A program made the translations under genes and the position numbers. Below the pieces are notes generated by a model. It was not told the DNA's origin, did no database searches, and saw only the letters and a list, made by a program, of their open reading frames with translations. Source: Endotrypanum monterogeii (taxonomy: Eukaryota > Euglenozoa > Kinetoplastea > Trypanosomatida > Trypanosomatidae). From it: 27,476 bases of DNA. Location: the NCBI GenBank assembly GCA_000333855.2, contig CM007335.1:81282-108757 (forward strand), given 5' to 3'. Numbering within the stretch: position 1 is the first letter of the stretch; each line of letters starts with the position of its first letter. Positions 1 through 8,805 of the stretch are shown here, one piece after another.

Positions 1-816
1 TTGGGGAAAAAAAAAAAGGAGACGAAATACTGAATATAAACACACACACACACACACACATTATGTGTGTGTGTGTGTGTGTGTGTGTGTTCAGTTCGTA
101 CAATTCGCCACCACCAGCGAGATTCGACGAGACGAGGATGATTTGTCTGTATGCGACGAGCGGGTAGCCTGCTGTGGATCATGAGGAAAAGTCAAAGGCG
201 CTGGTGGAAAGTGTGCGACAAATGCCTGATTGACTGACTCAACCGTCTATGGCCCAGCCTGTATCAAAATGTATGTCGGCACAACTCACTTCTCACCAAG
301 TGCAAGAACGCGACCTCTTTCCCTACACCCACCTACCCCAGCTAACTGAGGGCACATCCTTCAGTGCCATCGCCATAGTACCTTCTCCCCAGATATCGAC
401 AGCGTAATGCCCACTCCTTTCCCTCTCCTCCCCTCGGCGAATCCTTGGCTGTTGCTGGAGAAATTTTTTTCTCGCAAGACAGTCAGCACAAACCAGAAAA
501 CTAAATGTCAAACGGCAAACTGGCACCACCCTGCCAGGAGTAATGCTCGGGCATCAATAACCAAACAAGTAACCCCCTTCAACGCCCATTGATGTTGTAT
601 GCTCGCAGTTGAGGCATTCAATCTCATCAGCACACCCGATTCCTGCTGATGTACACGCGCTTCCCAACCCGCGTGGTGCAGAGAAGCGGCAGATACACGT
701 TAGGGGGCAGTGGCCGGACTGAGGCACCTGAGCACCATCCCCGCCTCGAAATTCGACACACCCTGCCGCTTCGCAGGTAGTCCCAGTGACGACGTCCTGT
801 CATGCACCCCACCCCC
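1..816. other. Non-coding spacer, far end of left block
   Basis: I see no convincing gene here. Short open frames exist on both strands, but they are low in complexity and match no family I know. The stretch begins with an A run and a large CA/TG palindrome near position 60. In a minus-strand polycistron it would be intergenic sequence between the CFA20-domain gene and the next gene to the left, which lies outside the window. Confidence 0.6.
40..84. repeat. (CA)n/(TG)n near-perfect palindrome
   Basis: A CA run is followed directly by a TG run, with a single central T at 62. The two 22-nt arms (40-61 and 63-84) are exact reverse complements. The TG run continues to 90. The DNA could extrude a cruciform, and a transcript would fold into a long hairpin. 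Confidence 0.9.
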
Positions 817-1147
817 CTCCATACACACACACACACACACACAGATGCAACGCATTTTCTCTTGCCGGTCGCCAGCTAGCGCATTCCTTGAGGGCCTCAG
901 GACCTCCCTCCCCCCATCATGCGGAGGGTTCAAGCGAGTGCACGGTCATGGGTTACTCCTGCGCACTGACATCCACGACCTGGCCCTGCCGCCCTCGGGC
1001 TTGACCCGCCGCTCGGACCTCTCCACGCAGCCGGTGTTTGGATCCTGCCACCATCGGAGCAACCTGGGGACTGCTCAGACATCGCACAGAGTGGGGCGGG
1101 GTAGTGCATCGCACGGCACCGCGCTCTCCACTCCTGATGCCAGGCGG
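817..1147 (-). mobile_element. Dispersed ~330-bp repeat, left copy (SIDER2-like retroposon candidate)
   Basis: This 331-bp segment is the reverse complement of 26202-26530. Reading base by base I found only three substitutions (in the 1037-1130 interval) and one extra dinucleotide in the TG run. Homology starts at a CCGCC and ends in TATGGAG just past a (TG)10-type run. The copy is sense relative to minus-strand transcription and lies downstream of the CFA20-domain gene. Size, intergenic position and sense orientation fit Leishmania SIDER2 elements, which are truncated retroposons found in 3' untranslated regions and linked to mRNA turnover. I could not compare it with a SIDER2 consensus, so the family name is inference. 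It encodes no convincing protein. Confidence 0.6.
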
Positions 1148-2249
1148 GGGGATGCTTTACGCTGCTAGTGCTGTCCAAGCCACTGAAAGTGCGAAGAAAG
1201 GGAACCCCGACTTTGTTCTCATGTACTGCCCACTAGACACACTCGTACGCACGCACCTGCAAAGAGAGAGGGGGGGAAGGAGGAAAGGGGTGCATTCTAT
1301 GTGGCAGGCATTTTTTTTTTAAACGGTGGACAAAAGATGAAGCCGCAGAGAAATTACGCATCACGATTTCACGAACTCTCGGTGTGCTGCCTCCTACAAA
1401 AATGTATCGTTTTGGTTTCCTTCCCTCCAATGAGAGGAGGGGGGGGAGACGAAAAAAAAAAAAAGGGCGGGGGGGGGGATAGGGGAAGAAAAAGACAAAG
1501 AGGGCCAACCGAGGACGGGGCAAGAGCAGGAATATACAAAACATCGCTTCTGCCTATAACATGCAACGCCCACCTTGTTCATTTTTTTCTCCATTCAAAA
1601 TTTCGTTTCTAAAAGAAGACCTCCACAACTCTAGTGAACATCTGGGGGGGAAAAGTAAGGAAAAGGAAAACAGCAGTGCAAATAGATCTCTCCATCCTAG
1701 GTAACCGAAATAATAGCCGAAAGTCGCGAGATAGAGATCATACAACCAGACACAAAACCCATGAACTCAAACAAAATCGAAAAAAAAACACTCGGAAAAG
1801 TGAAGGGATAACATCATTCCACGCGTTAGAACACTTCGTGTGTGTGTGTCTATGCATGCGGCACAAGGGTCGAGCAAAGGTATCCAGGAAAAGACAGGAG
1901 TCAGACACACACAAACAGCAAGTAGTAGTAAAAACAATGAGACGGTGAGAGGGGAGATCAAAAGCTGTGGGAGGCCCCTTGAGTCGCGGAAGAGGGCAGA
2001 AAAAAAAGCAGTTTTTTTTTTTCGGATTAAACAAATGGGGTAGATACGACCGGCAGCGGAAGGAGGACACTGCAGTTTGTTTTGAAAACTTCACGTGAGC
2101 ATCGTGTCATGCTTTCCCCCGCGTTTGCACAATAAACCATTGAACAGCAGGTGGGGTGATTCCCCTTTCCTCGAGCCCCCACAACCGACTCCGGGTGCAT
2201 TCGTGCATAGCAGCACACGCAAAACAGTAACAAAAAAAAAAGCTAAACC
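1148..2249. other. Non-coding 3' flank of the CFA20-domain gene
   Basis: No gene is supported. On the minus strand this would be the 3' untranslated and intergenic region of the 520-aa gene. It holds several purine runs on the plus strand (about 1261-1287 and 1436-1505), which are polypyrimidine tracts on the transcribed sense strand, plus A runs near 1985 and 2230. Such tracts guide trans-splicing and polyadenylation, so an unannotated spliced non-coding transcript is possible. Confidence 0.55.
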
Positions 2250-3812
2250 TCACTCGCTGTCTGTCAGCAACGTCAACGCGCCTTCTAGGTTGAGGTTTGC
2301 GCTCTCATCCTCTTCGTACTCGCCATTTGGCTTCAGCACACCGAGATACCCGAAGCCGTACCCGCAAACCGGAGCTGCCTCTGTCGTATCCTCTGCAATG
2401 GCAACCCGTTGGGAAAGTGGAACCTGGGAAGCAACGAGCGTTTTGGCCGCCGCTGCCTTGTTAACTTTTTGCTCGTTAGCCCGCAAAACTCGCATACGAC
2501 GTCGAAGGCGCTGCTGTTGCCGTCGCGAGCTGTTGCTCCGGCCATCTCCACCGTTGCCGCTAGTAGTTCCTAGACCTGGTGCCACCCTCAGTTTGCGAGA
2601 CGCGATGATACGTTGGAGCCTATCTTTGTCACTTGAGCCTGGAGGGGCAGGACGGCCTTTCAGCTTCTGTGGCGGCCGCTTGACTGTCTCTACCTTACTC
2701 ACACGCGCCGCCGATGCAGTGACAAGTGCGCCAGCCTGATCCTCTGGAGGCTCTTCCCAGCCACTAAGGCTACCTATAGCGCTGTTCGCTGCCGCTCTCA
2801 CCGCCCCGTAAGGCCTGCCTGCACCTTCTTGGAATGACTGATTTCGGTGACCATCCCCGTAGAAGCCTGGAGTTGTGGCTAATCCATCCCTTGACATAGT
2901 GTCCTCGCTGTCTACAAGACGAATGTAATCGCATTTAGGAAGAAAGCGACCAGTTTCACTTCCTGAAGGCACTTCAATCTGCTCTGATGTCTTCCTACTT
3001 GGAGGCCTGGATAAGCAGGCAGGTGACATGAGTGTGCTCCTCAGCGGCTGCAATCGGGAAGGCATTGCAGAGTGCTTGGAAGACGACGACGTTATCGAGG
3101 GGGGTGAATCAACACGGGAAGGAGTTGTTGTGACAATGGGTAGATCGCCTATGGATGTGCTAGGTCTGCTGCCAAGCGTTACAAAATGTGCCGGAAACTC
3201 ATTGGACTGAAGGGCTGTCTTCCATATCGGTGGAACATATGCTGGTACTGCAAAAAGGGCCATGCCCTCTGGCGTGGAATCGATGCACAACCGCTCGTCG
3301 CTACTTGTAAACACACGAGACATCTTTCCTGTTCCAGTGAGAGAAACCCTGTCGATGGTGGTGATAGACGGAAGATTGAACACAGATCGCGTTATACCAG
3401 CAATATGAAATACAACCTGAACCCACTTGTTGCGTGGAATGATAAGGGGAAGATAGGCAGTCGTCAGCTCATCAGCCGCCTCGTCGTATCGAGCATGTTT
3501 TATATAGGTTCCAATTATCAGCTTCGTCTGGTTCACGGTGTACTGACTGACAACTACCTCCACTGCAAAGTGGTCCATAGAATCGAGGCAGATTTGTGCA
3601 ACTAGAAGAGAATTGTGCAATCGCAGGGAGGACAGAGGACGATCCTCACGTGGGATTTGCACACGAGTCTGAGAGGGCTTTCCTTTCATGATAAGCACTG
3701 GCCTCTGGATGCACTTGTCAATGTCTATGGAGCACCCACGTGGATTCACCACCTTTGCAGACGACAACAGCTTGCTGTTCGCCTCCATTACAAGCTGCAA
3801 AGCTGTCGCCAT
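2250..3812 (-). CDS. CFA20-domain protein, CFAP20DC-like
   Basis: The 520-aa protein starts at ATG 3812 and ends in TGA. Residues about 35-175 follow the CFA20 pattern seen in CFAP20 and in human CFAP20DC (C3orf67): a strand ending in an SQTRVQIP-type segment (47-54), a leucine-rich LLVAQICL strand (69-76), a VEVVVS strand, the LPLIIPRNKWVQVVFHI block (121-137) and an SRVFTS strand (165-170). CFAP20 is an inner-junction protein of axonemal doublets; CFAP20DC-type proteins are less well understood. The rest (about 200-520) is low in complexity, rich in Ser, Pro and Arg, with an Arg cluster near 410-430 and an acidic C-terminus, and is probably disordered. On the minus strand a polypyrimidine tract (4031 down to 3986) is followed by a CAG at about 3980, the likely spliced-leader acceptor, giving a ~167-nt leader. 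The domain call is from pattern recognition; a flagellar role is inference. Confidence 0.72.
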   Translation of the reverse strand: MATALQLVMEANSKLLSSAKVVNPRGCSIDIDKCIQRPVLIMKGKPSQTRVQIPREDRPLSSLRLHNSLLVAQICLDSMDHFAVEVVVSQYTVNQTKLIIGTYIKHARYDEAADELTTAYLPLIIPRNKWVQVVFHIAGITRSVFNLPSITTIDRVSLTGTGKMSRVFTSSDERLCIDSTPEGMALFAVPAYVPPIWKTALQSNEFPAHFVTLGSRPSTSIGDLPIVTTTPSRVDSPPSITSSSSKHSAMPSRLQPLRSTLMSPACLSRPPSRKTSEQIEVPSGSETGRFLPKCDYIRLVDSEDTMSRDGLATTPGFYGDGHRNQSFQEGAGRPYGAVRAAANSAIGSLSGWEEPPEDQAGALVTASAARVSKVETVKRPPQKLKGRPAPPGSSDKDRLQRIIASRKLRVAPGLGTTSGNGGDGRSNSSRRQQQRLRRRMRVLRANEQKVNKAAAAKTLVASQVPLSQRVAIAEDTTEAAPVCGYGFGYLGVLKPNGEYEEDESANLNLEGALTLLTDSE

Positions 3813-4422
3813 TTTGGAGGATGTTTCTAGAGAAGACAGTGTATAATAAAAATATCATCAATTGTTTGAAGAGCCAATTGTCTGCGCAACTGCGCTGGCG
3901 CGCGCTCCTGTTGTTTTTTTTCCGCTGATATGCTCCCTTTCCAACTTGAATGGATTTTTAAAATAGAAGTTTTACTCCACTGCAAAACAAAAAAAAAAAA
4001 CGGTGAAGGAGGAGAGAGAAAAAAAGAGTAGATAGCTCATGTCATAGTCCAGTAAATGCAGATCTACGAAAGCTAATCGAAAACGATCTATTAGCAAGAG
4101 GAACCATATCCTTGCGTATAGTGTGAGCTTTCCTCTTTATATCAAGTATAAGCAATATTTGCTCCGCATAAAGGGAAGAATAGAGCCGACTCATACAGTA
4201 TATATGACCACTCGCATGAGTTCACTCTGGAAAAGAGTCTTTTGCTTTTGTGCTGTTACGCTTAGTCCCAACTCCCGCGCGGAAATTGGCAATGGCTCTA
4301 GGCGGATCACTCCTATCGACATTTAGTCAACAAATTATTTTTTTGAGTAGAAAAAGAAGATGGTGTCGAAAATCTCGATCGACATGAAAGAAACATCCTA
4401 ACAATATAATTTACCCTCATCC
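3813..4422. other. Intergenic spacer between phosphatase and CFA20-domain genes
   Basis: This 610-bp spacer contains the predicted splice signal at 3980-4031 and otherwise AT-rich sequence. A 67-aa plus-strand frame (4123-4326) is antisense to the transcribed strand, matches nothing I know and is probably chance. Confidence 0.6.
3980..4031 (-). promoter_or_regulatory. Predicted trans-splice signal of the CFA20-domain gene
   Basis: Read on the minus strand, this is a CT-rich then T-rich tract followed by TTTTGCAG, the classic trypanosomatid polypyrimidine-AG arrangement. It is the strongest such signal upstream of ATG 3812. Not experimentally mapped. Confidence 0.55.
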
Positions 4423-5547
4423 TCAGTCATGGCTGAGAGGGTTAGGAATGGGATCTCTGAAAAGCATAATATCTCGTTGCTGGAGAAAGTCTGGTGGCTC
4501 CAGAGTAATAATGCTGCAAACCCCATTCTCGTCCACACACAAAATGCCCCCTCTATTTCCGAACTCATTACAGTAGTTTGTGGCAGAAAAAATAGTTAGT
4601 AAATGCCGTTTTTTGTGATTAGGAAAAAACTGGAATCCCTCTTCCACTACTTGATGTGCACGGCAAACTAAATCTATGTCGTTTTCGTCTAAAAAACGCT
4701 CGAGAGCACGTTCGGAAAAAACAGATGATATTCGTCGCGAGCTTGGCGCCCAATCTACACCGGTGGGCAGATTCGCCTCGGGGTCTGCCCAGAGAAGATC
4801 ACATATGATGCCTGAATGTGGAACGTTGCACGGTCGCGTGTCTGGGATATCTCGCACACACCGAAGTTCTGCAGAGAGTCCACCGTGCATGCAAAAAATA
4901 GAGCCGTTGATCAAAGCCGCCACAGGTAGAACGCGAAAAAAATCAGTAAAGAGTTTGAATAATTTGATGCCGTAGCGTCGCTTGCATTCGTCATAAAAGC
5001 CGTACAAAAGCATGATTTGCTCGTCTTCGTGGTTGCCGCGGAGCATCGTCAAACGTCGCGGGGAAACTATCTTCAAAGCTAGCAACGTCACGAGAACCTC
5101 AATAGAACGTGCGCCGCGGTCGACATAATCGCCTAGGAAAAGAAAACTGTACATTGTATCATCAATCGGAGGGTTAGGCTCTTTGCGTGCTTTCTTCGCG
5201 TCTGTTCCGAAAACAGTCCCTCCAAGCGGTGGGCATCGCTTAAAAATGTTGACCAGATCGTAGTATTGCCCATGTAAGTCACCACAGACGTAAACAGGTG
5301 AATCCAGCTCAACAAGCATCGGCTCACTGGCTATTATTGCGCGCGCCTTAACGAGAATCTGCACGATGAGACCCTCTGGAATGCGCTGCTCTTCGCAAAC
5401 TTTGCTTGTGTAGTGCTCAGGAAGGAGTTCCAGGAGACGGAAAAGCACGTCATTCTCTTTTTCAACTGAAAGAGTGTCAGTGGGGAGGCTGCTAAGAACG
5501 CAAGTGGACAGATCCACATCGAGTCGACTTCGCTTCATTTGTGTCAT
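4423..5547 (-). CDS. PP1-like serine/threonine protein phosphatase
   Basis: Catalytic subunit of the PPP family. I start at ATG 5547 (374 aa); 14 open codons upstream contain no ATG. All signature blocks are present: GDLHG (89-93), GDYVDRG (139-145), RGNHE (170-174), HGGLS (221-225), RAHQVV (296-301) and SATNYC (321-326). These supply the expected metal ligands (D90, H92, D140, N172, H221, H298) and the Tyr-Cys pair of the active-site loop (Y325, C326). YGFYDECKRRYG (182-193) is strongly PP1-like. Unlike standard PP1 there is an insertion of about 20 residues at 109-131, before GDYVDRG, and Asp (175) follows RGNHE where PP1 has Cys. An N-terminal extension of about 30 residues is also present. 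It should be active, removing phosphate from Ser/Thr; substrates and location are unknown. A likely splice acceptor lies near 5635 on the minus strand. Confidence 0.93.
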   Translation of the reverse strand: MTQMKRSRLDVDLSTCVLSSLPTDTLSVEKENDVLFRLLELLPEHYTSKVCEEQRIPEGLIVQILVKARAIIASEPMLVELDSPVYVCGDLHGQYYDLVNIFKRCPPLGGTVFGTDAKKARKEPNPPIDDTMYSFLFLGDYVDRGARSIEVLVTLLALKIVSPRRLTMLRGNHEDEQIMLLYGFYDECKRRYGIKLFKLFTDFFRVLPVAALINGSIFCMHGGLSAELRCVRDIPDTRPCNVPHSGIICDLLWADPEANLPTGVDWAPSSRRISSVFSERALERFLDENDIDLVCRAHQVVEEGFQFFPNHKKRHLLTIFSATNYCNEFGNRGGILCVDENGVCSIITLEPPDFLQQRDIMLFRDPIPNPLSHD

Positions 5548-6017
5548 TTCCTCATTATCACAAAAGAGCGCTATGGTTCTGTTCCGCAAGGTGAGCCTAC
5601 CTTTTTGCGGAAAGGGTCACAACAACTAAAAATGCTATGCGTGATTGAATTAAGATAAGTGAAGGAAACAATATATACCATGGGAAGATATGAGAAAATA
5701 GCCGGAACCACTGTACAGTATTTTTTTTTTTCAACGAAGAGAATTTTTCTTTCACCATCGAATGGTGTCTAGAAATGATGTTTCATCGGTTGGGCAAGAC
5801 ACCCATAAATTGTCTGAAAAACTGCATGTAGTCTGGAGCAAACGAGAATCACGGATTTAAAAAATGCGCAATCACCCGAAAGGCCACTGACAGGAAAAAA
5901 AAAATGGCAGCACAGAGAGAGCTGGTGCAAATCACTTTGTTTGCTAGTTAGCTGCACAGAACTTTTCACTTTTCCCTTAATCGATTACAAGAAGAGACAC
6001 GCCGCCATTATGCGCGC
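5548..6017. other. Intergenic spacer between the 215-aa gene and the phosphatase
   Basis: 470 bp without a supportable gene. On the minus strand it holds pyrimidine-rich stretches (about 5640-5700) leading to an AG at about 5635, which would give the phosphatase mRNA a leader of about 88 nt. A T run lies at 5720-5731. Confidence 0.6.
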
Positions 6018-6665
6018 TTAGCTTTCGTCATCCCCACCACAAACCTGAGCATATATGAGAGTAGGAACCTCGTCGTCAGAAGCACAACCTCTCACCTCAG
6101 TTGTTGGTAGAGGAGATAGACTTCGCTTCCGAGAGTCAGAAACTTTTCGCTTGCAGACAGAACGGAATGGTTCTGGTTTCCAAGAAAGTAAAGCAGCTGG
6201 GGGAGTGCCAGAAGCAAAAAAAGAATCAGGGTTGTTAAGAATGCACCCACAGAGGATGACTTCAGTGATTCCAGGCCCAGAGCCATCTTGCACCAGTAGC
6301 AGGCGAGCTCTATCTGCACTGAAAAGCTTTAGGTTCAACGGTACAAAAGTCTGAGTGGTGTCGGTTACTGCCAAAGGAACTGGCGGACCGATTATTTCAC
6401 CGTCAAAGTTGAGGCGCTGTATAAAGAGATATACTTTTCGCTGTGAACATCCCACTGATGCCTTGAAGAGTATGGACGACAATTCGATTGAGTTTACCGT
6501 TGGCACTTCGGGGACTTGCAAAAAAGTTGAGTGTGTTTCTGTTTTGGAGCCGGTCACACCCTCTACTCGGATTGAAAAGAACATTCGGACATCTGTCAGC
6601 CCGTTTCCTGCATCAAGTGCGGAGTGGAAGGATTTCCTAAAGGGTACCCCCACTTTTTCGAGCAT
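6018..6665 (-). CDS. Conserved-looking hypothetical protein, 215 aa
   Basis: I do not recognise this protein. It starts at ATG 6665, with an in-frame TAG 11 codons upstream, and ends in TAA. Residues 25-150 are rich in alternating hydrophobic and polar residues, such as FFSIRVEG, VYLFIQRL and ARLLLVQDG, suggesting a beta-sandwich-like domain. Residues 165-185 are basic and serine-rich, containing KRKVSDSRKRS, which could be a nuclear localisation signal. The tail is acidic. No signal peptide or membrane helix is seen. It is the first gene of the minus-strand block, directly at the strand-switch region. A T-rich tract and TTTTAG at about 6696 on the minus strand would give a leader of about 30 nt. 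Reality as a gene rests on length, position, splice signal and amino-acid make-up, so a moderate score. Confidence 0.7.
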   Translation of the reverse strand: MLEKVGVPFRKSFHSALDAGNGLTDVRMFFSIRVEGVTGSKTETHSTFLQVPEVPTVNSIELSSILFKASVGCSQRKVYLFIQRLNFDGEIIGPPVPLAVTDTTQTFVPLNLKLFSADRARLLLVQDGSGPGITEVILCGCILNNPDSFFASGTPPAALLSWKPEPFRSVCKRKVSDSRKRSLSPLPTTEVRGCASDDEVPTLIYAQVCGGDDES

Positions 6666-7755
6666 GATGAACCCTACAGGGGAGATATTTTCCTCCTAAA
6701 ACGCACACAGAAAAAAAAAAGTACGAAATCGGAGAAACATGGGACGCGAGAGAAGGACATATTGCTCGGTATCTAGCAAATTTGTGTTTCACTTTCCAGC
6801 AGAGACAAAAAGTTGATTCTTCTGGTACAGGTTTCAGCGAACATAGACACAAACCGGATGAGGTGGTGGCAATTGCAGTCGAGTCAAGTATCTTTTTATT
6901 TTTGATCAAGCAAGCAGGGGAATCACCTGAAGGTTAACTGGGTTCGATCGTTGGGGAGAAGGATAGATCCTTTAACAGCTCCTTTAGATGACTGTGTTAC
7001 ACTAGCCGAGGCACAACAATTGTGGTGCGAGGCTATGTGTGTGTGTGTGTGTGAGGGGGGGGGGGTTGCAGTTGAGGAAGCTCTCTGTGGGGGGGAGGGG
7101 GCGGTTGCAAGAGGGGTCATCAGCACCTCATAGAAGAGGGGGGGGGGCCTCGCTTGCGATTGACCCCTCAATATGCGCCGATACAGAGCATTTCTACCGT
7201 TTCTTTAACACCCTCTTTTCTCGGATTATGATGGCATCACTCAAAGCAACTGGAGATGTGCCTCTTTCCTTCTTTCGCATTCCATCTCGGTGCCATCTAC
7301 ATACAGCACTTTAACTCTCGCCCTGAATACATTCTCGGATAAATGTACCAATTTTCGTTGCTCATTACACACCTCTGCAGCTTCTCCTAGGCGCCAGTGA
7401 AAAACATGATTACTTGAAAAAAAAGCATTCTTGGATTTTCAACAAAGTCTCATGATGGCAAGCTGTTGCCACGTAACTACTGACATTTATCTGTCGGATT
7501 CTCCCAGAAAGTCGCAATATTCGCGCTGCATAGTTCGAGGGGTACGTCTGTAGGTATGAATTTGGTATCCTCCAGCCTATTAACTGCAAGGCTGTTACAT
7601 GTGGTACTCTATAGCAACTCTCTTGCAGAAACAGGCACCGCCGCTTTCGAATCCCTTGATTGTTTTTTTGTTTCTTCTTCAACAAGTACCCAACGCCCCC
7701 GCTCACAGACCCGTTCCCGTCAACATTTAGCATAACACCACTCATCCTCTACCTG
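6666..7755. promoter_or_regulatory. Divergent strand-switch region, likely bidirectional transcription start region
   Basis: Genes to the left are all on the minus strand and genes to the right all on the plus strand, so transcription must start within or near this 1.1-kb gap. In trypanosomatids such divergent regions are where RNA polymerase II begins polycistronic transcription, usually without a TATA-type promoter. A GT run (7036-7053) is followed by G tracts at 7055-7065, 7089-7095, 7097-7101, 7113-7116 and 7138-7147, all on the plus strand. GT-rich and G/C-tract sequences are known from Leishmania and T. brucei start regions. No convincing gene or tRNA was found inside. Confidence 0.8.
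7036..7147 (+). repeat. GT run plus clustered G tracts in the strand-switch region
   Basis: Eighteen bases of alternating TG are followed within 95 bp by five runs of 4 to 11 Gs. Only the plus strand is G-rich, so the plus-strand DNA, or RNA copied in that sense, could fold into a G-quadruplex. It lies about 375 bp from the left-hand gene start and 600 bp from the right-hand one. Confidence 0.85.
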
Positions 7756-8805
7756 ATGGCAATGAGCTCCGCATCTGCCTATGGTATTGATGGGCAGGCA
7801 AGGTCACTCTCTCCGCTCTATCACCCATCGCTAAATACACCAGATTGTCATCGCTTTCTCATTGGAACTGCCAACCTTTCCACGGAGAATAAGATGCATG
7901 TTATCGAGTATCAGGACGATACAAAATTGCTGGAGTGTGCTGCAGTATGGGCGCACAACGATCCAATAATGGGACTATGGTGTTCACCATCTCTCTCTGC
8001 AGATAGTCTTCTCGCTGTCTCTTCGCCGCATACACTGGAGGTTTTGAGAATTTCAGAAAACATTACGAGTGAGCCGACGCCTATCATTACGTTGAGGAAG
8101 AGGTACAGCAGCGTATTGTGGGATCTGGACGGGCTCCAGAACGAGTTTAAGGCAGTGTATCAAGACACACTGACCACCATATTGTTGAACTCGTCCAAAC
8201 TGGGATTGGAAACAGTCAACTTCACCAATGGAGGTAGTCCCATTCGTTGTGCCGCTTTGGCCCCCTACGACCCTACACTCTGTCTTATCTCAAGTGATGC
8301 TCGGGGGCTACAACTTGTTGATCTGCGCAGCAAGAAAGCATCTTCCTTTGCTGGCACTACGTATAACCACGGTTTTGGTTACACGACAGCGATAGACTTT
8401 AATCGGCTCAAACCTGGGCAGTTTATTTCTGCAGGCACAGATGGGTACGTTTACATTCACGATATTCGCTACAACTCTTCTTGTTCTCTCGCGACACTGC
8501 AACATATGAAGGCGCATGAACATGCAGTGCAGAACTGCATGTTCAACTCCTTTCGCGATGAGCTTGTGCTATCATGTAGCTCCGACGAAACGCTCAAGCT
8601 GTGGGATCTTGAGCAGGATCAAGAGCCGAAATGTCTTCGGCGAATAGCAGATTACGGGGATAGCGTCGTAGCACTCTGCTGGAGTGACAGTAGTCCGTGG
8701 GTATTTGCCGGTTTGTCTTTCAACGGAAAACTTCTTGTGGACACAGTTCCCAATGAGAAAAAAATGAGCATTCTCCTTGATGAAAAAAAGTGGCGTGATA
8801 GATAA
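7756..8805 (+). CDS. EIPR1: WD40 protein, EIPR1/TSSC1 orthologue
   Basis: 349 aa from ATG 7756; upstream codons are open but lack ATG. It matches human EIPR1 (TSSC1) along its length: YGIDGQARSLSPL (9-21) corresponds to the YGLEFQARALTP start, RFLIGT (33-38) is followed by a short strand, and the C-terminal DSVVALCWSDSSPWVFAGLS (302-321) and MSILL (337-341) match [20 protein letters not shown] and the HILL end. Clear WD repeats include the block ending LVDLRS (187-192), one ending YIHDIR (233-238) and one ending LKLWDLE (280-286). EIPR1 binds the EARP and GARP tethering complexes and supports endosomal recycling; the role here is inferred from homology. It lacks the long acidic insert of the human protein. 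First gene of the plus-strand block; a T-rich tract and AG near 7686 would give a leader of about 69 nt. Confidence 0.85.
   Translation: MAMSSASAYGIDGQARSLSPLYHPSLNTPDCHRFLIGTANLSTENKMHVIEYQDDTKLLECAAVWAHNDPIMGLWCSPSLSADSLLAVSSPHTLEVLRISENITSEPTPIITLRKRYSSVLWDLDGLQNEFKAVYQDTLTTILLNSSKLGLETVNFTNGGSPIRCAALAPYDPTLCLISSDARGLQLVDLRSKKASSFAGTTYNHGFGYTTAIDFNRLKPGQFISAGTDGYVYIHDIRYNSSCSLATLQHMKAHEHAVQNCMFNSFRDELVLSCSSDETLKLWDLEQDQEPKCLRRIADYGDSVVALCWSDSSPWVFAGLSFNGKLLVDTVPNEKKMSILLDEKKWRDR

Noticed and set aside
2095..2739. 214-aa plus-strand frame
   Set aside because: Antisense shadow over the C-terminal half of the CFA20-domain gene.
5548..5589. Possible 14-residue N-terminal extension of the phosphatase
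   Set aside because: The extended frame begins at TTG, not ATG; trypanosomatid nuclear genes start at ATG, so 5547 was used. The same reasoning moved the starts of EIPR1, KRS1 and RPA2.
6940..6956. B-box-like GGTTCGATC sequence in the strand-switch region
   Set aside because: It lacks the final CC of a B box, and I found no A box or cloverleaf around it, so no tRNA is called.
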